Below, in pieces: positions 1 through 9,475 of a stretch of 37,902 nucleotides of DNA. The DNA comes from an uncultured Verrucomicrobiales bacterium (GTDB taxonomy: Bacteria; Verrucomicrobiota; Verrucomicrobiia; Verrucomicrobiales; DEV007). The position numbers were made by a program, and so were the translations under genes. How positions within the stretch are numbered: the first letter of the stretch is position 1; every line of letters begins with the position of its first letter. The notes under the pieces were generated by a model that saw nothing but the letters and a program-made list of their open reading frames with translations, did no database searches and had not been told where the DNA came from. The stretch covers positions 1 to 37,902 of the forward strand of contig CAJXQE010000020.1 of assembly GCA_913058215.1 (NCBI GenBank). The letters run 5' to 3'.

Positions 1-46
1 AGATCAGCCTCGGTCTCGTGGGCTCGGAGATGTGTATAAGAGACAG
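1..46. other. Nextera P7-side adapter with i7 index (artefact)
   Basis: This is sequencing adapter, not genome. Bases 1-4 match the end of the Illumina P7 primer, 5-12 read CAGCCTCG (the in-adapter form of Nextera index N710), and 13-46 are the Nextera read-2 transposase adapter, ending in the mosaic-end sequence AGATGTGTATAAGAGACAG. A naive translation of the first gene picks up a false C-terminal tail from these bases. The identification comes from recalled adapter sequences. Confidence 0.98.
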
Positions 47-903
47 GTGTAAGGCCGCGCAAAATTAATCAGGTTTTTATACGGTTTCTTTGTGTTGTCG
101 TATCCTCTGGCAGCCAACTCCTCAAGTGACAGCACCTGATCGGTCAGCGACTCCGGAGCATCCAGCGGCGAGTGCGGGCCGTAATACGCTAGATACAGGA
201 AAAACGGATCGGGCTCTTCCGCATGTCGTTCAATAAAATTCAGCGCCAGCTCGGTCTGAATCTGGAGGCGGAATTTATCCGTGTGGGCTCTTTTCTCATA
301 GAGCTTGTAGTTGATTTCCTGCGGCTTGACCGGCTTTCCGTTCACATCAAAGTTCGACCAGTATTGACTACCGGTTCCCTGCGCATATTCATCGTACCCG
401 AATCCCTGTGGGCGATGCGCATTGACCGCTTCAGCCGGCGCGTCGGCCATACTGGTGAAGCCGTTCTCTTCAAACCATTTTGTGGTCTGCCGATTGGGCT
501 CCAGATGCCATTTGCCCACATGCCCGGTTTGATAGCCCAGCTGCTTGAGGCGCATGGCGATCGACTGCTGGCTCTTCGGCAACGGCCCTTCGCCATTGCG
601 CTCCATCGCGAACTTCTGCTGGTAGCGCCCCGTCACAATGCCGGCCCGCGACGGTACGCACTGCGGCGCCGTGCAATAGGCCTGCGTCATCAGCGCACCC
701 CCGCTCGTCAGCTTGTGGATATTCGGCATATCTACCTCATCGCGCAGATCCGTCGCTTCGAGATCATTAAAGCCATGGTCATCCGTCACAATAAAAATAA
801 TGTTAGGGGCGCGTGACGCTCCAGCGACTTTGGGCGCAGCGACAGCACTGTTTACGGATAGTAAAAAGCCGGAAAGGGTGATGATGTAACAGAGCTTTTT
901 CAT
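47..903 (-). CDS. Secreted sulfatase, 3' end cut by contig edge
   Basis: This is a type I sulfatase that hydrolyses sulfate esters, probably on a sulfated glycan, after export. About 285 residues are real. Residues 1-22 form a signal peptide. Metal-binding aspartates D41-D42 sit in IVTDDHG, the formylglycine motif CVPSR is at 82-86 inside a TG-containing stretch, GKWH gives K131 and H133, and H244 lies in YYGPHSP. All key N-terminal active-site residues are therefore present. The C-terminal half, with the SDNG-type metal site, is missing because the contig ends in adapter at base 46. AGGA lies about 8 bases before the ATG. The gene follows the azurin-dehydrogenase gene on the same strand after about 80 bases and may be co-transcribed with it. 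Substrate is not predictable from the fragment. Confidence 0.93.
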
Positions 904-982
904 TCTGGGTTCCTGGTTCGGTATGTCGTTTCAATTCGGTTCATTGCCGTCGCGTATTGCATAAATCTTTCGACAAAGATTA

Positions 983-3900
983 CTATTCTTCTACGATTTC
1001 CAAGATTCCCCGCATGATCATCCAATGTCCGGGGAAGGTGCAGATAAACGGGTATTCTCCCGCCTCTTTGGGAGTATTGAAATAAATCGAGTATTGCTCC
1101 TTTGTCTTCACCAGTCTCGACATCGCAATCACCCCGTCATCTTCAGGAACGTAGTGCTTCCCTACCGCGGAGGGATCGGCGGCCAGCATCATGGATGCTT
1201 TGCCTATCGCCTCAAGGCGATCCGGCTCTACGACGACCAGGTTGTGCGGCATTTCGACATCCGCGTTCTCCAACAAAATGACCGCCCGGCGACCGGCCCG
1301 CATTCGAATGCGGCGCGGCTCAAATTGAAGACCGGGTACGCATTTGACTTCAGCCGTCTCAAAGCCATCGAGGCTTTTGCCAAGTCGCTCCTGAGCCACC
1401 AGACGTTGATCGCGCGGAAAGCTTCCCGGAATTGGAAAGTCATTGAACGCTTCCTTAGCAATTTTCGTGTAGCCGGGAAAACGCGTAAACGGCTCATCGC
1501 CTGTCTGAATGATCGAATAGTAGATATCCGGAGAAAAGCTAATACCGGCAGCGGTTTTGAGCTCCAAATACAGGTGCAGCTGCATCACTGGATGAAGCTG
1601 AGGTATCTCGACAAAAAGAGCGCGACCGTCTTCGATCAAATGAAGCGATCGGATTTCTACAGGGTCATGCCCGACGGTGCCTGGTTTCTTAACTGAGTAT
1701 TCAGAAGATCCATACCCGCTGCTATACAAGTAGTTCCACTGTTCGCAAAAGGCGTTTTTCAAGGAAACTGATTCCGGATCGATCGCCGTATTGAAACGCA
1801 CGATCAGACCATTGGAATGCGTCTCCACGCTCTCAGGAAGATGCAATTCTCCTCCCTGATATCGCACCCTCTGCAGGGACCCGGGCTCCTGAGAATAGCT
1901 TGCCCAGCCAGCGGTACCGGCAACGTAGAACTGCCCATCATGCGGATTGTAGCGCGAGCGATGAGCCCCCGATAGAAAGTTGCCGGGCAAGGGAACCACC
2001 CCGCCCTGACTCCGATCGCCGATTTCCTCGCGCAAAATGAGGTAATGGCTGCAGTCCACTAGCGAGGTCCCCAGGACCGTGCCCGAAAGCGGGCCGAAGC
2101 GTTCATCTTGCGGCAGGAAGGCAACGTCGCCAGCAGAGCCATCGATTCCACGCGGGATAAAGCAGAGTGGCAAATCATAGCCGTATTTCCCAACGCCTTT
2201 TTTGGGCCCATTGAAGCCGTGATAGCTCCCTTTGCGAACTTCGAAGATGGCAGTGGCCGGCGTCCAGGTTCCCTCTTGCGCTGTGGCGAGCAGGAGATTG
2301 CCATCCGCTGAGATGCCGAGTCCGTTGGTGTTTCGCAATCCTGTCGCGACCGATTCCGGTCTGGAGCCCTCAGCAAACCGGGTGAACTGAAACCCCTTTG
2401 CGCGGGTAAACCAATAGAGCGTGCCATCCTGGTCTTGATGCAAGGTACAGGGATAGGCGTTTCCAGGACCGGAGGGATAGTCATTGGTTACGCACTCATA
2501 GAAATCGGCTTCGTCATCCCCGTTGGAATCGTGTAAACGCGTAATCTGATCCCGACCGAGGACGATAATCTTGCCGTCTTTGACCACCAGTCCCAGCGGC
2601 TGATTGAGACCCGCCGCAAAACGCGTCCATGTCAGCTCATCAAGTTTGTCATTGATCCCGTCGAGCAACCAGACGTCTCCCATCAGCGTGCTGACGGCCG
2701 CCCTGCCATCAGGAAGAAAATCGAAACCTCCCACGCGGAAGGGCGTCCCGAATGGATTCTCGTCGCGGTAGGGAATCGTCAACGTATCGATCACGTAAGG
2801 ACCGGAACCCGTACCCATTTCTCCGCGAGTGACCACTTGGCGGGAGCTCCACTGGGCCGTTTGCCCAAGAGCCAGCCGCTTCGTTTCTCCTTGATCGTAG
2901 TCCGGAGGAAGCGGCGATTTCAAAGTGATTCCAGGCTCCAACGTTCCGTCTACCGTCATCGTGCGGGTCAACTTTCCGTCGTGAAACCAGACTTGATCGT
3001 AAACCGGGACTCCAGCGATCGAGTAGTGGAACACGACCCGTTTTCCGTTGCGAAACGAGCCAAGAAATTGACGCTCCAACGCTTTTCCATCCTCCCTCGT
3101 CCACGCCGATTCGCCAAGATCGAGAAGGCGCTCGCCTCCCGGCTTCACACCGCTATTCACTCCGAAACGCTTTGAGTCGTAGACCACTTCCCCGCCTTGC
3201 CAGGAGTCGGTAAACGTCAATCGCCCGGTATCGAAAAGAGCTGAGGCGTCCTGACCTTCCCCAACGGCTACAACGACCGCCCGCACGGTTGTCTGCCCGA
3301 AGTGGTTCACCACTTGCGATACCATTCCACCCATATCCATTTCATTGAGCCGGTCGTCCGTATAAAACGATTCGTCGCCCTGTCCCCAATGCCCAAACTT
3401 GCCGCCATCCAGCCCTGGGAACTCCGGAAGGATTTCGGGCAAGGGCTGGTCGCCACGACTGAGAAGACGTCGCGCCTCTTCCGCATAGTAGTTACGAATT
3501 CGGTTTTGCGGGAAAGGCTTTGGAATGGATGATTTTGAGGATGCGGGTTCGGAGGCGTCATCGGAAATGTCTTCCAGAAAACGCGCGTAGATCCGTTGAT
3601 GCGCTTCCGAAGGATCCGACGGCTTCTCAGTGGGCTTCTCATGAAGCACGAGACGCGCGTGTGCCTCAAGCGGCTCTCCGGCGCGCACGTCCCGGGAAAA
3701 CAAACTCAGATACATGGCACTATGTTGCTCAGTGGAGGTCCAGGTCTCCGGCGGCGCCCCGTCCTCGCGATTCGGCGTCACGCAAATGGCGCTGGTCGAT
3801 TGCGGATCACTCATCAGGAGGATCTCATAGGAATCATTTCCCGCCACGGCCAGAGGTAGCGCTGCATCGTCCTCGGGGATGAATGACGGCCACTTCCAAC

Positions 3901-4579
3901 TCGAATGAACGCGACCAGAGTTGGCTAAGGGTTTTCGTGCCTCCTCATGGAGTGGGTAAAACCCGTAGTTATTATCTTGAACGGCGGTCTCACTGAAGAC
4001 AGGCAAACCATCATTCTTCAGGTATAGCCCCTTGAATAGATCCAATGCCACATAGTTCGCGACGAGGATCTCAAAATTCTCAATGTCCCTTTCAGGATCA
4101 ACAACGATCTTCAAGTCAATCTGCGCCGGCCCGGTAATCCTCCAGGTCGCCGAAATGGTCACCGGCCGTTGGTCGTTGGCGGGCCAGGTCAACGTCGCCC
4201 CATCAGCAGCCTGCTCGATGTCCGCATCTTCGTCGCGCAACGCGCCAAAGGATTCGGTGGCGGAATACACGCGGTAGAGATTCAATATGCCCTGGTGGCG
4301 CCGTTTGCCGCCGACCTTGCCGACCGGCGGGTGGGGATCTCTGCCGCTTGGCTGGAAAACCAAATCACGCAAACCATGCCGTGCATACCCGCGCGGCAAC
4401 TCGCGCTGATCTCCTGCGACGAACCTGCCCTTCAAAGCCGACGTCTCAAACCGGAACATCTGGATACCGTCCGATGAGCTCCAGTCTCCAGTAACCTCCT
4501 CGGCGGCAATGGGACATACGGCCCCCAACATCGCCAGAACGATGCAGTTGAGGATTCGCTTTCGAGGGATCGAGTTCAT
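983..4579 (-). CDS. Exported PVC-type propeller dehydrogenase with C-terminal azurin domain
   Basis: This 1198-residue exported protein is probably a redox enzyme acting outside the cytoplasm. Residues 1-26 are a signal peptide. About 30-330 form a beta-rich region I cannot name. Around 395-430 (FGHWGQGDESFYTDDR) begins a module that usually precedes planctomycete/verrucomicrobial dehydrogenases; DUF6797-like is a guess from memory. Roughly 600-960 resemble the PVC-type gluconolactonase/glucose-dehydrogenase-like propeller. The last ~110 residues are an azurin-like cupredoxin, with likely copper ligands H1112 (MPHN), C1180, H1185 and M1189 in CTFPGHWMIM, matching the azurin C-x4-H-x3-M spacing. 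No CxxCH haem motif is present, although the family often ends in a cytochrome c. The start is placed at 4579 because GGAG lies 6 bases before it and the signal peptide begins there; the frame stays open to 4660. It lies 81 bases behind the PAS-AraC regulator. The substrate is unknown. Confidence 0.85.
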   Translation of the reverse strand: MNSIPRKRILNCIVLAMLGAVCPIAAEEVTGDWSSSDGIQMFRFETSALKGRFVAGDQRELPRGYARHGLRDLVFQPSGRDPHPPVGKVGGKRRHQGILNLYRVYSATESFGALRDEDADIEQAADGATLTWPANDQRPVTISATWRITGPAQIDLKIVVDPERDIENFEILVANYVALDLFKGLYLKNDGLPVFSETAVQDNNYGFYPLHEEARKPLANSGRVHSSWKWPSFIPEDDAALPLAVAGNDSYEILLMSDPQSTSAICVTPNREDGAPPETWTSTEQHSAMYLSLFSRDVRAGEPLEAHARLVLHEKPTEKPSDPSEAHQRIYARFLEDISDDASEPASSKSSIPKPFPQNRIRNYYAEEARRLLSRGDQPLPEILPEFPGLDGGKFGHWGQGDESFYTDDRLNEMDMGGMVSQVVNHFGQTTVRAVVVAVGEGQDASALFDTGRLTFTDSWQGGEVVYDSKRFGVNSGVKPGGERLLDLGESAWTREDGKALERQFLGSFRNGKRVVFHYSIAGVPVYDQVWFHDGKLTRTMTVDGTLEPGITLKSPLPPDYDQGETKRLALGQTAQWSSRQVVTRGEMGTGSGPYVIDTLTIPYRDENPFGTPFRVGGFDFLPDGRAAVSTLMGDVWLLDGINDKLDELTWTRFAAGLNQPLGLVVKDGKIIVLGRDQITRLHDSNGDDEADFYECVTNDYPSGPGNAYPCTLHQDQDGTLYWFTRAKGFQFTRFAEGSRPESVATGLRNTNGLGISADGNLLLATAQEGTWTPATAIFEVRKGSYHGFNGPKKGVGKYGYDLPLCFIPRGIDGSAGDVAFLPQDERFGPLSGTVLGTSLVDCSHYLILREEIGDRSQGGVVPLPGNFLSGAHRSRYNPHDGQFYVAGTAGWASYSQEPGSLQRVRYQGGELHLPESVETHSNGLIVRFNTAIDPESVSLKNAFCEQWNYLYSSGYGSSEYSVKKPGTVGHDPVEIRSLHLIEDGRALFVEIPQLHPVMQLHLYLELKTAAGISFSPDIYYSIIQTGDEPFTRFPGYTKIAKEAFNDFPIPGSFPRDQRLVAQERLGKSLDGFETAEVKCVPGLQFEPRRIRMRAGRRAVILLENADVEMPHNLVVVEPDRLEAIGKASMMLAADPSAVGKHYVPEDDGVIAMSRLVKTKEQYSIYFNTPKEAGEYPFICTFPGHWMIMRGILEIVEE

Positions 4580-4660
4580 AGTGAGCTCCATTCTAGGCCA
4601 GAGGGCTCTTGCTGGCTTGAAGCTACCCGTCAAAGTTTTGAACAAAATCAGCACGGCCAA

Positions 4661-5377
4661 TTATTCACTACTGTGTCTTTTCCTATAAACAGCAGGCGTT
4701 GTGTGCATAATTCGTTTGAACTCCCTCGTCAAGTGAGCCTGGTCACTAAAGCCACATTCAAAGGCGATCCCGGCTATGAGTTCCTGGGAATGGATCAGCT
4801 GTTTGCAGGCTTCATGAACACGGACCTTTCGAATATAATCCTTGGGAGTGACATGGAGGTGCCGTCGAAAGGCTCGCTCAAGGGAGCTCACCGAACGCCC
4901 GGAGACGGTCGCCAGATCGACAACGAGGATTGTGTCGGCGTAGTTCTCCCGGATATAGGCGATTGGGAGTCGCAATTCCTCCGGCATCGTCGCCGCGGAA
5001 CCCTCCCCATGGTATTCCCGGGCATGGCCCGCCACAGCCACGATCTCATTGGCGGTGTTGCGCATGGGAACCTTCGTCGTGACGATCCAGTCGACGACTC
5101 CACCACGGGTCACCAACTCGACGCGATTTCGAATGGTGACGCCATTTTCGAACAGAAGCAGGTCGTCCTTCCGATATCCCTCCGCGATGTAGGCAGGCAG
5201 AAAATCGGCATCGGTGCAGCCAATCACTTCCGCCTCGTTCGCTGCCCCGAACAGGCGCACCAACTCCTCGTTCGCCGCGAGGTAGCGGCCTTGCTGGTCC
5301 TTCACAAAGAAGAGACTCCTCGGCATGTGGTCGAAGAGGGCCTCGACACCGTTCAAAAGTTCGAATGTAGATTCCAT
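4661..5377 (-). CDS. PAS-AraC transcriptional regulator
   Basis: This is a cytoplasmic DNA-binding regulator of 238 residues. Residues ~10-120 form a PAS sensor (PRSLFFVKDQQGRYLAANEE, then WIVTTKVPMRNTANEIVAVAGHARE). Residues ~135-235 are an AraC-type double helix-turn-helix, with the typical ending IAFECGFSDQAHLTREFKRI followed by TTPAVYRKR. PAS-AraC proteins of this form are common in Planctomycetota and Verrucomicrobiota. No clear Shine-Dalgarno sequence precedes the ATG. Its stop is 81 bases before the start of the azurin-dehydrogenase gene on the same strand, so that gene is the obvious candidate target (inference). The ligand sensed by the PAS domain cannot be told from the sequence. 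Confidence 0.93.
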   Translation of the reverse strand: MESTFELLNGVEALFDHMPRSLFFVKDQQGRYLAANEELVRLFGAANEAEVIGCTDADFLPAYIAEGYRKDDLLLFENGVTIRNRVELVTRGGVVDWIVTTKVPMRNTANEIVAVAGHAREYHGEGSAATMPEELRLPIAYIRENYADTILVVDLATVSGRSVSSLERAFRRHLHVTPKDYIRKVRVHEACKQLIHSQELIAGIAFECGFSDQAHLTREFKRIMHTTPAVYRKRHSSE

Positions 5378-5476
5378 TTTTGCACATCTGACCGTATCTC
5401 CGTTATTTATCCGATGCGCTTCACTAACCGGGTGGGGCGAGCAGCGTGAGCCGCAGAAGCCACGATTGGAGAAACG

Positions 5477-6919
5477 CTACTCCACCAAATCGCCAATCCC
5501 GTCTCCATCGTTATCCACCACCCCACTGAGCGGATTCTCGATCACGGCCTGCCAGGCGAGTTTTCGAAACACTTGATCCAGTTCGGGGGTGGGATAGCCC
5601 TGACGATCTCCTGAAAAATTGATTTCATTTTCAATCAGTTCAGGAGACTTTTTGTAGAGTGTCGAATAGAAGACATAGCCTTCCAAACGATCGAACCCGG
5701 GCCCGAGATGACCACGGTGATCCCTCCAGATGGAACGTTCTTCACCGGTGACTAATTTGTGTAGGCTTTCGACGCCAGGCAATGCTCCTTTTACCTGGAG
5801 AACCGCCGCCTTGGTGACGGCCAGCGAGGTGGGTATGATGTAGACTTTGTCAGGATACTCCTCCTGCATATTGGTGATGAATCCCTTGAACATTTCGTGC
5901 TTTTCGGCTTCGAGCTTGCTGAGCAATTCAGGGGTATACTCCGACTCATCCGCGGGTGGTTTACCGCCGTTGAACGGCCAGAGCCGGATCCACGCATCGG
6001 ACAGATAGAACTTCATATCCGGGTTGTATTCCAGGCAGTAATCGATCCAACAGCTGTAGTATTCCGGTTGATCCTCAGAATAGGGCCCCCACATCATCGC
6101 ATCCCAACCGGCATTTGCGATCGCCGGCAGCAATTTGGGTGTCGGCCTTTTGTCGAAGCCGAAGATCCCGTTTTCCTGTTCCCATTTGTAACGGGCGCTC
6201 CCCGTCATGCCGCCGCCAGTATGCGTGTAAAGAGGTTGAGTAAAGCCTGCCGCTTCACAAATGTGCGGTAACGCCAGGTAACCGGGCTTCATAAAGCTGT
6301 GTCCGGTCCCGACGACTCTCAGCACGCCATCTTCAGACTTCGGCAGATTGGGAAAGTCCCCGCCATACTGTGTCATCAGTTGCTCGGGATTGAGGTAACA
6401 GACCGCATGCTCAGGAAACGTCTCTTCCTTCCAGCCGGGATCAGGGACGAAGGTGCCCCTCTTGCCGGCGACCCGTCCGCGACTGTTTTGCAGCGCTTTA
6501 CGATAGGCGGCGGCCTCCTTCTCGCTGAGCGTGCCATCGCCATCCGCATCGGATTCCGGATACTGCTTGAGGAATTCCGCCAGTTGCTCCGGCGTCGTGA
6601 CGGAGGGTTCTGTTGTCGGTGTCTCAGGCGTGTCCGTGGCGCCCAGTTTTTTGGCGAGCGCAACTTGTTCAACCCGGGAGAGAGTGCCATCCGCATCGGC
6701 ATCCGCTTCGGGATACTTTCGCAGGATCCCCTTTTCGACGACAGCCGACTCACGCCCGGTCAGTTTGCCGTCACCGTTGCGATCGGCTTGGGGGAATTGG
6801 ACCAGGATTTGTTTCGATAGAGCAGGCAGCATCTCTTCCGCACCGGAGGTGGCGGAAAACGCTCCCGCGAGTGCGGATAATATTCCCAAGATGGTTTTCT
6901 TTTTCATTATTTTTTTCAT
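5477..6919 (-). CDS. Exported EF-hand protein with SGNH-like domain
   Basis: This 480-residue protein starts with a lysine-rich signal peptide (~1-27). Three canonical EF-hand loops follow at 46-57 (DRNGDGKLTGRE), 73-84 (DADADGTLSRVE) and 124-135 (DADGDGTLSEKE), so calcium binding is likely. From ~165 a domain starting VVGTGHSFMKPG resembles SGNH-like proteins of the DUF4886 type. The extreme C-terminus, VVDNDGDGIGDLVE, looks like a further calcium-binding loop. The predicted hydrolase role is weak because the full SGNH catalytic set is not obvious. The start is chosen at 6919, 40 bases after the upstream hydrolase stop; an ATG at 6979 would overlap that gene and give a poor signal peptide, and an ATG at 6907 is also possible. 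It lies in a run of exported hydrolases on the same strand. Confidence 0.8.
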   Translation of the reverse strand: MKKIMKKKTILGILSALAGAFSATSGAEEMLPALSKQILVQFPQADRNGDGKLTGRESAVVEKGILRKYPEADADADGTLSRVEQVALAKKLGATDTPETPTTEPSVTTPEQLAEFLKQYPESDADGDGTLSEKEAAAYRKALQNSRGRVAGKRGTFVPDPGWKEETFPEHAVCYLNPEQLMTQYGGDFPNLPKSEDGVLRVVGTGHSFMKPGYLALPHICEAAGFTQPLYTHTGGGMTGSARYKWEQENGIFGFDKRPTPKLLPAIANAGWDAMMWGPYSEDQPEYYSCWIDYCLEYNPDMKFYLSDAWIRLWPFNGGKPPADESEYTPELLSKLEAEKHEMFKGFITNMQEEYPDKVYIIPTSLAVTKAAVLQVKGALPGVESLHKLVTGEERSIWRDHRGHLGPGFDRLEGYVFYSTLYKKSPELIENEINFSGDRQGYPTPELDQVFRKLAWQAVIENPLSGVVDNDGDGIGDLVE

Positions 6920-6959
6920 TATTTTTTTCTTCAATTCATACAGGACAAGAACCGGGCAC

Positions 6960-7919
6960 TTACTTCCACTCCCAGACATCCCCCTCCATCAAACCCGCAA
7001 GCTCTCTTGCCTGGTCCGACTGCAGTTTGGCTTTCGCCTCTTGATCGTCTTTCAAGTAGGCATCCCAAAACAGGGTGCTGAGTTCTGATATCGCTAGATG
7101 GTGATGAGGGATGTGAAACATGGACTGCTGGCCGGAGCCGGCGAACGCATGATGCTGAGCGTCCTTCAGCACTAACTGAAACTTATCTCCGGCTGGTAGC
7201 CCCTGATAGACGAGTTGGCGGGATTCTGGGGTCATACTTATGCTGACTGGGTTATTGTCTTTGGTGCCGGTCATGCACAAGACCGGGGCATCGATCCTGC
7301 CAAAAGCCTGCTCAGGAGTCATCACTTGGGGAGCCGAGGGCGACATGGGGAGAAAGGCATCGATACGCGGGTCTGTTGAAGGTTTCCTTAATCGCGAAGC
7401 CTGGCCCATCAGCCCCTGGGTGGTGTTGGCTCCGTAACTGTGTCCAGCCATACCGATGTGATCCAAATCCAGCTTACCATGCAACAGGTGATCGGTGTCG
7501 CCATTCCAAATCTCGAGCTGATCAATCACGAAGGAAATATCTGCGAGCCGGGCCATGGCGCTCTCCAGTCCGATAGCCTGTTTTAATCCCATCAAGCGTT
7601 GCCCCGGACCAGTGCCATTCCTGATACTGCTATCACTACCTTTGTGTTGGACAAAGACGGCGATGTAGCCATGCTCCGCCCAATGATTGCCTAGATACGG
7701 ACTGGCTTCTCGTGAACCGCCGAGGCCGTGGGAGAATATGACAATTGGCTGAGGATCGGTTGACGGTTTCAGATAGATCTTTACTGGAACTTCTCGATTT
7801 CGTGCGTTGTCTAAGGGCTCAAAGTTGAAAGTGGTAACACCTGCGGACTGCTGCCCATGGCCAATAGCGATGGAGGAAAATGACAGGAGTAATGCGAATG
7901 CTATTTGTTTCATAAACAT
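6960..7919 (-). CDS. Exported alpha/beta hydrolase (PAF-acetylhydrolase/chlorophyllase-like)
   Basis: This is a secreted serine hydrolase of 319 residues, probably an esterase. It has a signal peptide at ~1-23 (MFMKQIAFALLLSFSSIAIG). The oxyanion-hole region is IVIFSHGLGGSR (~60-71), the nucleophile elbow is GHSYG with S161, the likely acid is D221 in TGTKDNNP, and the base is H256 or H257 in AQHHAF. This arrangement is that of the PAF-acetylhydrolase/dienelactone-hydrolase group. The start is put at 7919 (a second ATG at 7913 is possible). The reading frame continues upstream to 8015, but that would run into the preceding sulfatase gene and bury the signal peptide. It sits between a sulfatase and the EF-hand SGNH protein. 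The ester substrate is unknown; deacylation of glycans is only an inference. Confidence 0.85.
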   Translation of the reverse strand: MFMKQIAFALLLSFSSIAIGHGQQSAGVTTFNFEPLDNARNREVPVKIYLKPSTDPQPIVIFSHGLGGSREASPYLGNHWAEHGYIAVFVQHKGSDSSIRNGTGPGQRLMGLKQAIGLESAMARLADISFVIDQLEIWNGDTDHLLHGKLDLDHIGMAGHSYGANTTQGLMGQASRLRKPSTDPRIDAFLPMSPSAPQVMTPEQAFGRIDAPVLCMTGTKDNNPVSISMTPESRQLVYQGLPAGDKFQLVLKDAQHHAFAGSGQQSMFHIPHHHLAISELSTLFWDAYLKDDQEAKAKLQSDQARELAGLMEGDVWEWK

Positions 7920-7981
7920 CTTTTTCAGAATGAAACTCTGACCGGTTCCAGTGGTTGCGTCCCGGCAGCTCAATTTTTGTT

Positions 7982-9460
7982 TTATTTCTTTGCTTTGGTT
8001 TTTTTCTGCCCCCAATTGGGCTTTGGCGGGACATAGGTGACTCCGTTAGGCTCGTGATGCGTGGGCAGCTCTTTGCGCATCTCTTGCTTCACCTCGGCGT
8101 ATTCCGGATTGTCGGCGAGATTCTGCCATTCCCATCGATCGCTCTTGTGATCGTAGAGTTCTTCGGTTCCATCCGCGTAAGTAATGTAGCGGTAGCGTTC
8201 GGATCGCAGGCCGTAGTTCTTGTAGCCGAATACGGTGAGTGAGGTCTTGTCCCACTCAGCCTCCGGATTCTTCATCAAAGTCGTGAGGTCCTTTCCTTCC
8301 ATCTGCCCTTTTGGGGGCTCGCATCCGGTGAGCGAGGCGAGGGTCGGATAGATGTCGAGCAGGTTCACCGGTCTCTCACTCGTCGTTCCCGGTGTGGTCA
8401 CGTCAGGAACCACCCACATGAGGTTGACCCGCGTGGCCCGCTCCCAGAGGGAGTATTTTCCCCAGCGTCCTTTTTCGCCGAGTTGGAAACCGTGGTCGCT
8501 CCACAACACAATGATGGTGTTATCAGCATACGGGGATTCCTCCAGCGCCTCGACGATCTGACCAATGAGGTCATCCACCATGGCCGTGCAGGCCAGGTAT
8601 GCCTGGATCGCCGGCTTCCACTGACCGGTCTGCCTGATCCGTTTCAGCCACGGATTGTGGGCCATTTTGGCATGAGCCGCGGGCACATCATCGAGGTCGT
8701 CTTCCCGGAAACCTTCCGGAAGCTTGATCTCCTCGAGCGGGAAGCGATCGAAATATTCCTGAGGCGCGTAGTTGGGCAGGTGCGGCTGAAAGATGCCGGC
8801 CCCGAGAAAGAAAGGTTCCTCCAGTTTCCCTCCGAGCAGTTTCTCCGAGGCCCAGTTCGCGGTGATGCCGTCGGGATGATCGTCCACGGTCACGTCCGGA
8901 TGACAGGGGCCCCAATCGGCCGGGGGTCCCCATCCCCCCAGGGGCAGCTTGGAGGTGAACTTGAGCCCTTCGAACGACGGCAGGTCCTGCGTCTTGCTGG
9001 GAAAGTATTCGTCGAAACCGCGCCCCCTAACTTCGTGGTTGAAGTGATAGCCATGGAAAAGCTTTCCACCGCCAACAACCTGGTAGCCATTCTGTTGGAA
9101 GAACTCTGGCAGGAGCACTGACTCATTGAGGATGGGGTTGTGGATGAGCGAGCTCTTGTTGACGTAGTTTCCCGAAGTCGAAGGGAGGATCCCGCTCATG
9201 ATCGCAGATCGTGAGGGGCCGCAGGCGGGGGCCGCGCAGTGGGCGTTGGTGAAGGTGATGCCCTTTGCCGCCAAGGCCTCCATGTGCGGGGTCTTCGCCT
9301 GAGGGTTGCCCTTCAGCGTATCCGTCCAGTCGTTCATATCATCGACGGCGATGAACAAGACATTTGGCTTCTGCTTCGTTTGTTCGGCTGCGTGCGATGC
9401 GGTCACGCAAAACAATAGAACGGACAAAACGAGCGTTGTTGTTTGGCTCTTTGTTTTCAT
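7982..9460 (-). CDS. Secreted iduronate-2-sulfatase-like sulfatase
   Basis: This is a type I sulfatase of 492 residues, exported by a signal peptide at ~1-25. D40-D41 in AVDDMNDW bind the metal. The formylglycine motif is CGPSR at 80-84. GGKLFHG (131-137) supplies K133 and H136, as in human iduronate-2-sulfatase, whose equivalent is GKVFHPG. WSDHGFQLGEKGRWGKYSLWE is the C-terminal metal and substrate region. These features fit the IDS-like S1_7 group, acting on sulfated uronic acids or similar sugars (inference). The start at 9460 follows GAGGA with 5-base spacing. The frame is open upstream to 9715, but that part is translated repeat and is rejected. A large imperfect hairpin lies just upstream of the ribosome binding site. 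The C-terminus is lysine-rich. Confidence 0.93.
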   Translation of the reverse strand: MKTKSQTTTLVLSVLLFCVTASHAAEQTKQKPNVLFIAVDDMNDWTDTLKGNPQAKTPHMEALAAKGITFTNAHCAAPACGPSRSAIMSGILPSTSGNYVNKSSLIHNPILNESVLLPEFFQQNGYQVVGGGKLFHGYHFNHEVRGRGFDEYFPSKTQDLPSFEGLKFTSKLPLGGWGPPADWGPCHPDVTVDDHPDGITANWASEKLLGGKLEEPFFLGAGIFQPHLPNYAPQEYFDRFPLEEIKLPEGFREDDLDDVPAAHAKMAHNPWLKRIRQTGQWKPAIQAYLACTAMVDDLIGQIVEALEESPYADNTIIVLWSDHGFQLGEKGRWGKYSLWERATRVNLMWVVPDVTTPGTTSERPVNLLDIYPTLASLTGCEPPKGQMEGKDLTTLMKNPEAEWDKTSLTVFGYKNYGLRSERYRYITYADGTEELYDHKSDRWEWQNLADNPEYAEVKQEMRKELPTHHEPNGVTYVPPKPNWGQKKTKAKK

Positions 9461-9465
9461 TTTAA

Positions 9466-9470
9466 TCCTC
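9466..9470 (-). promoter_or_regulatory. Ribosome binding site deciding the sulfatase start
   Basis: GAGGA on the minus strand lies 5 bases upstream of the ATG at 9460 and decides that start over several in-frame upstream ATGs. It sits immediately downstream of the hairpin at 9476-9571, so stem formation or transcript processing there could affect access to it (inference). Confidence 0.6.
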
Positions 9471-9475
9471 TTTTT

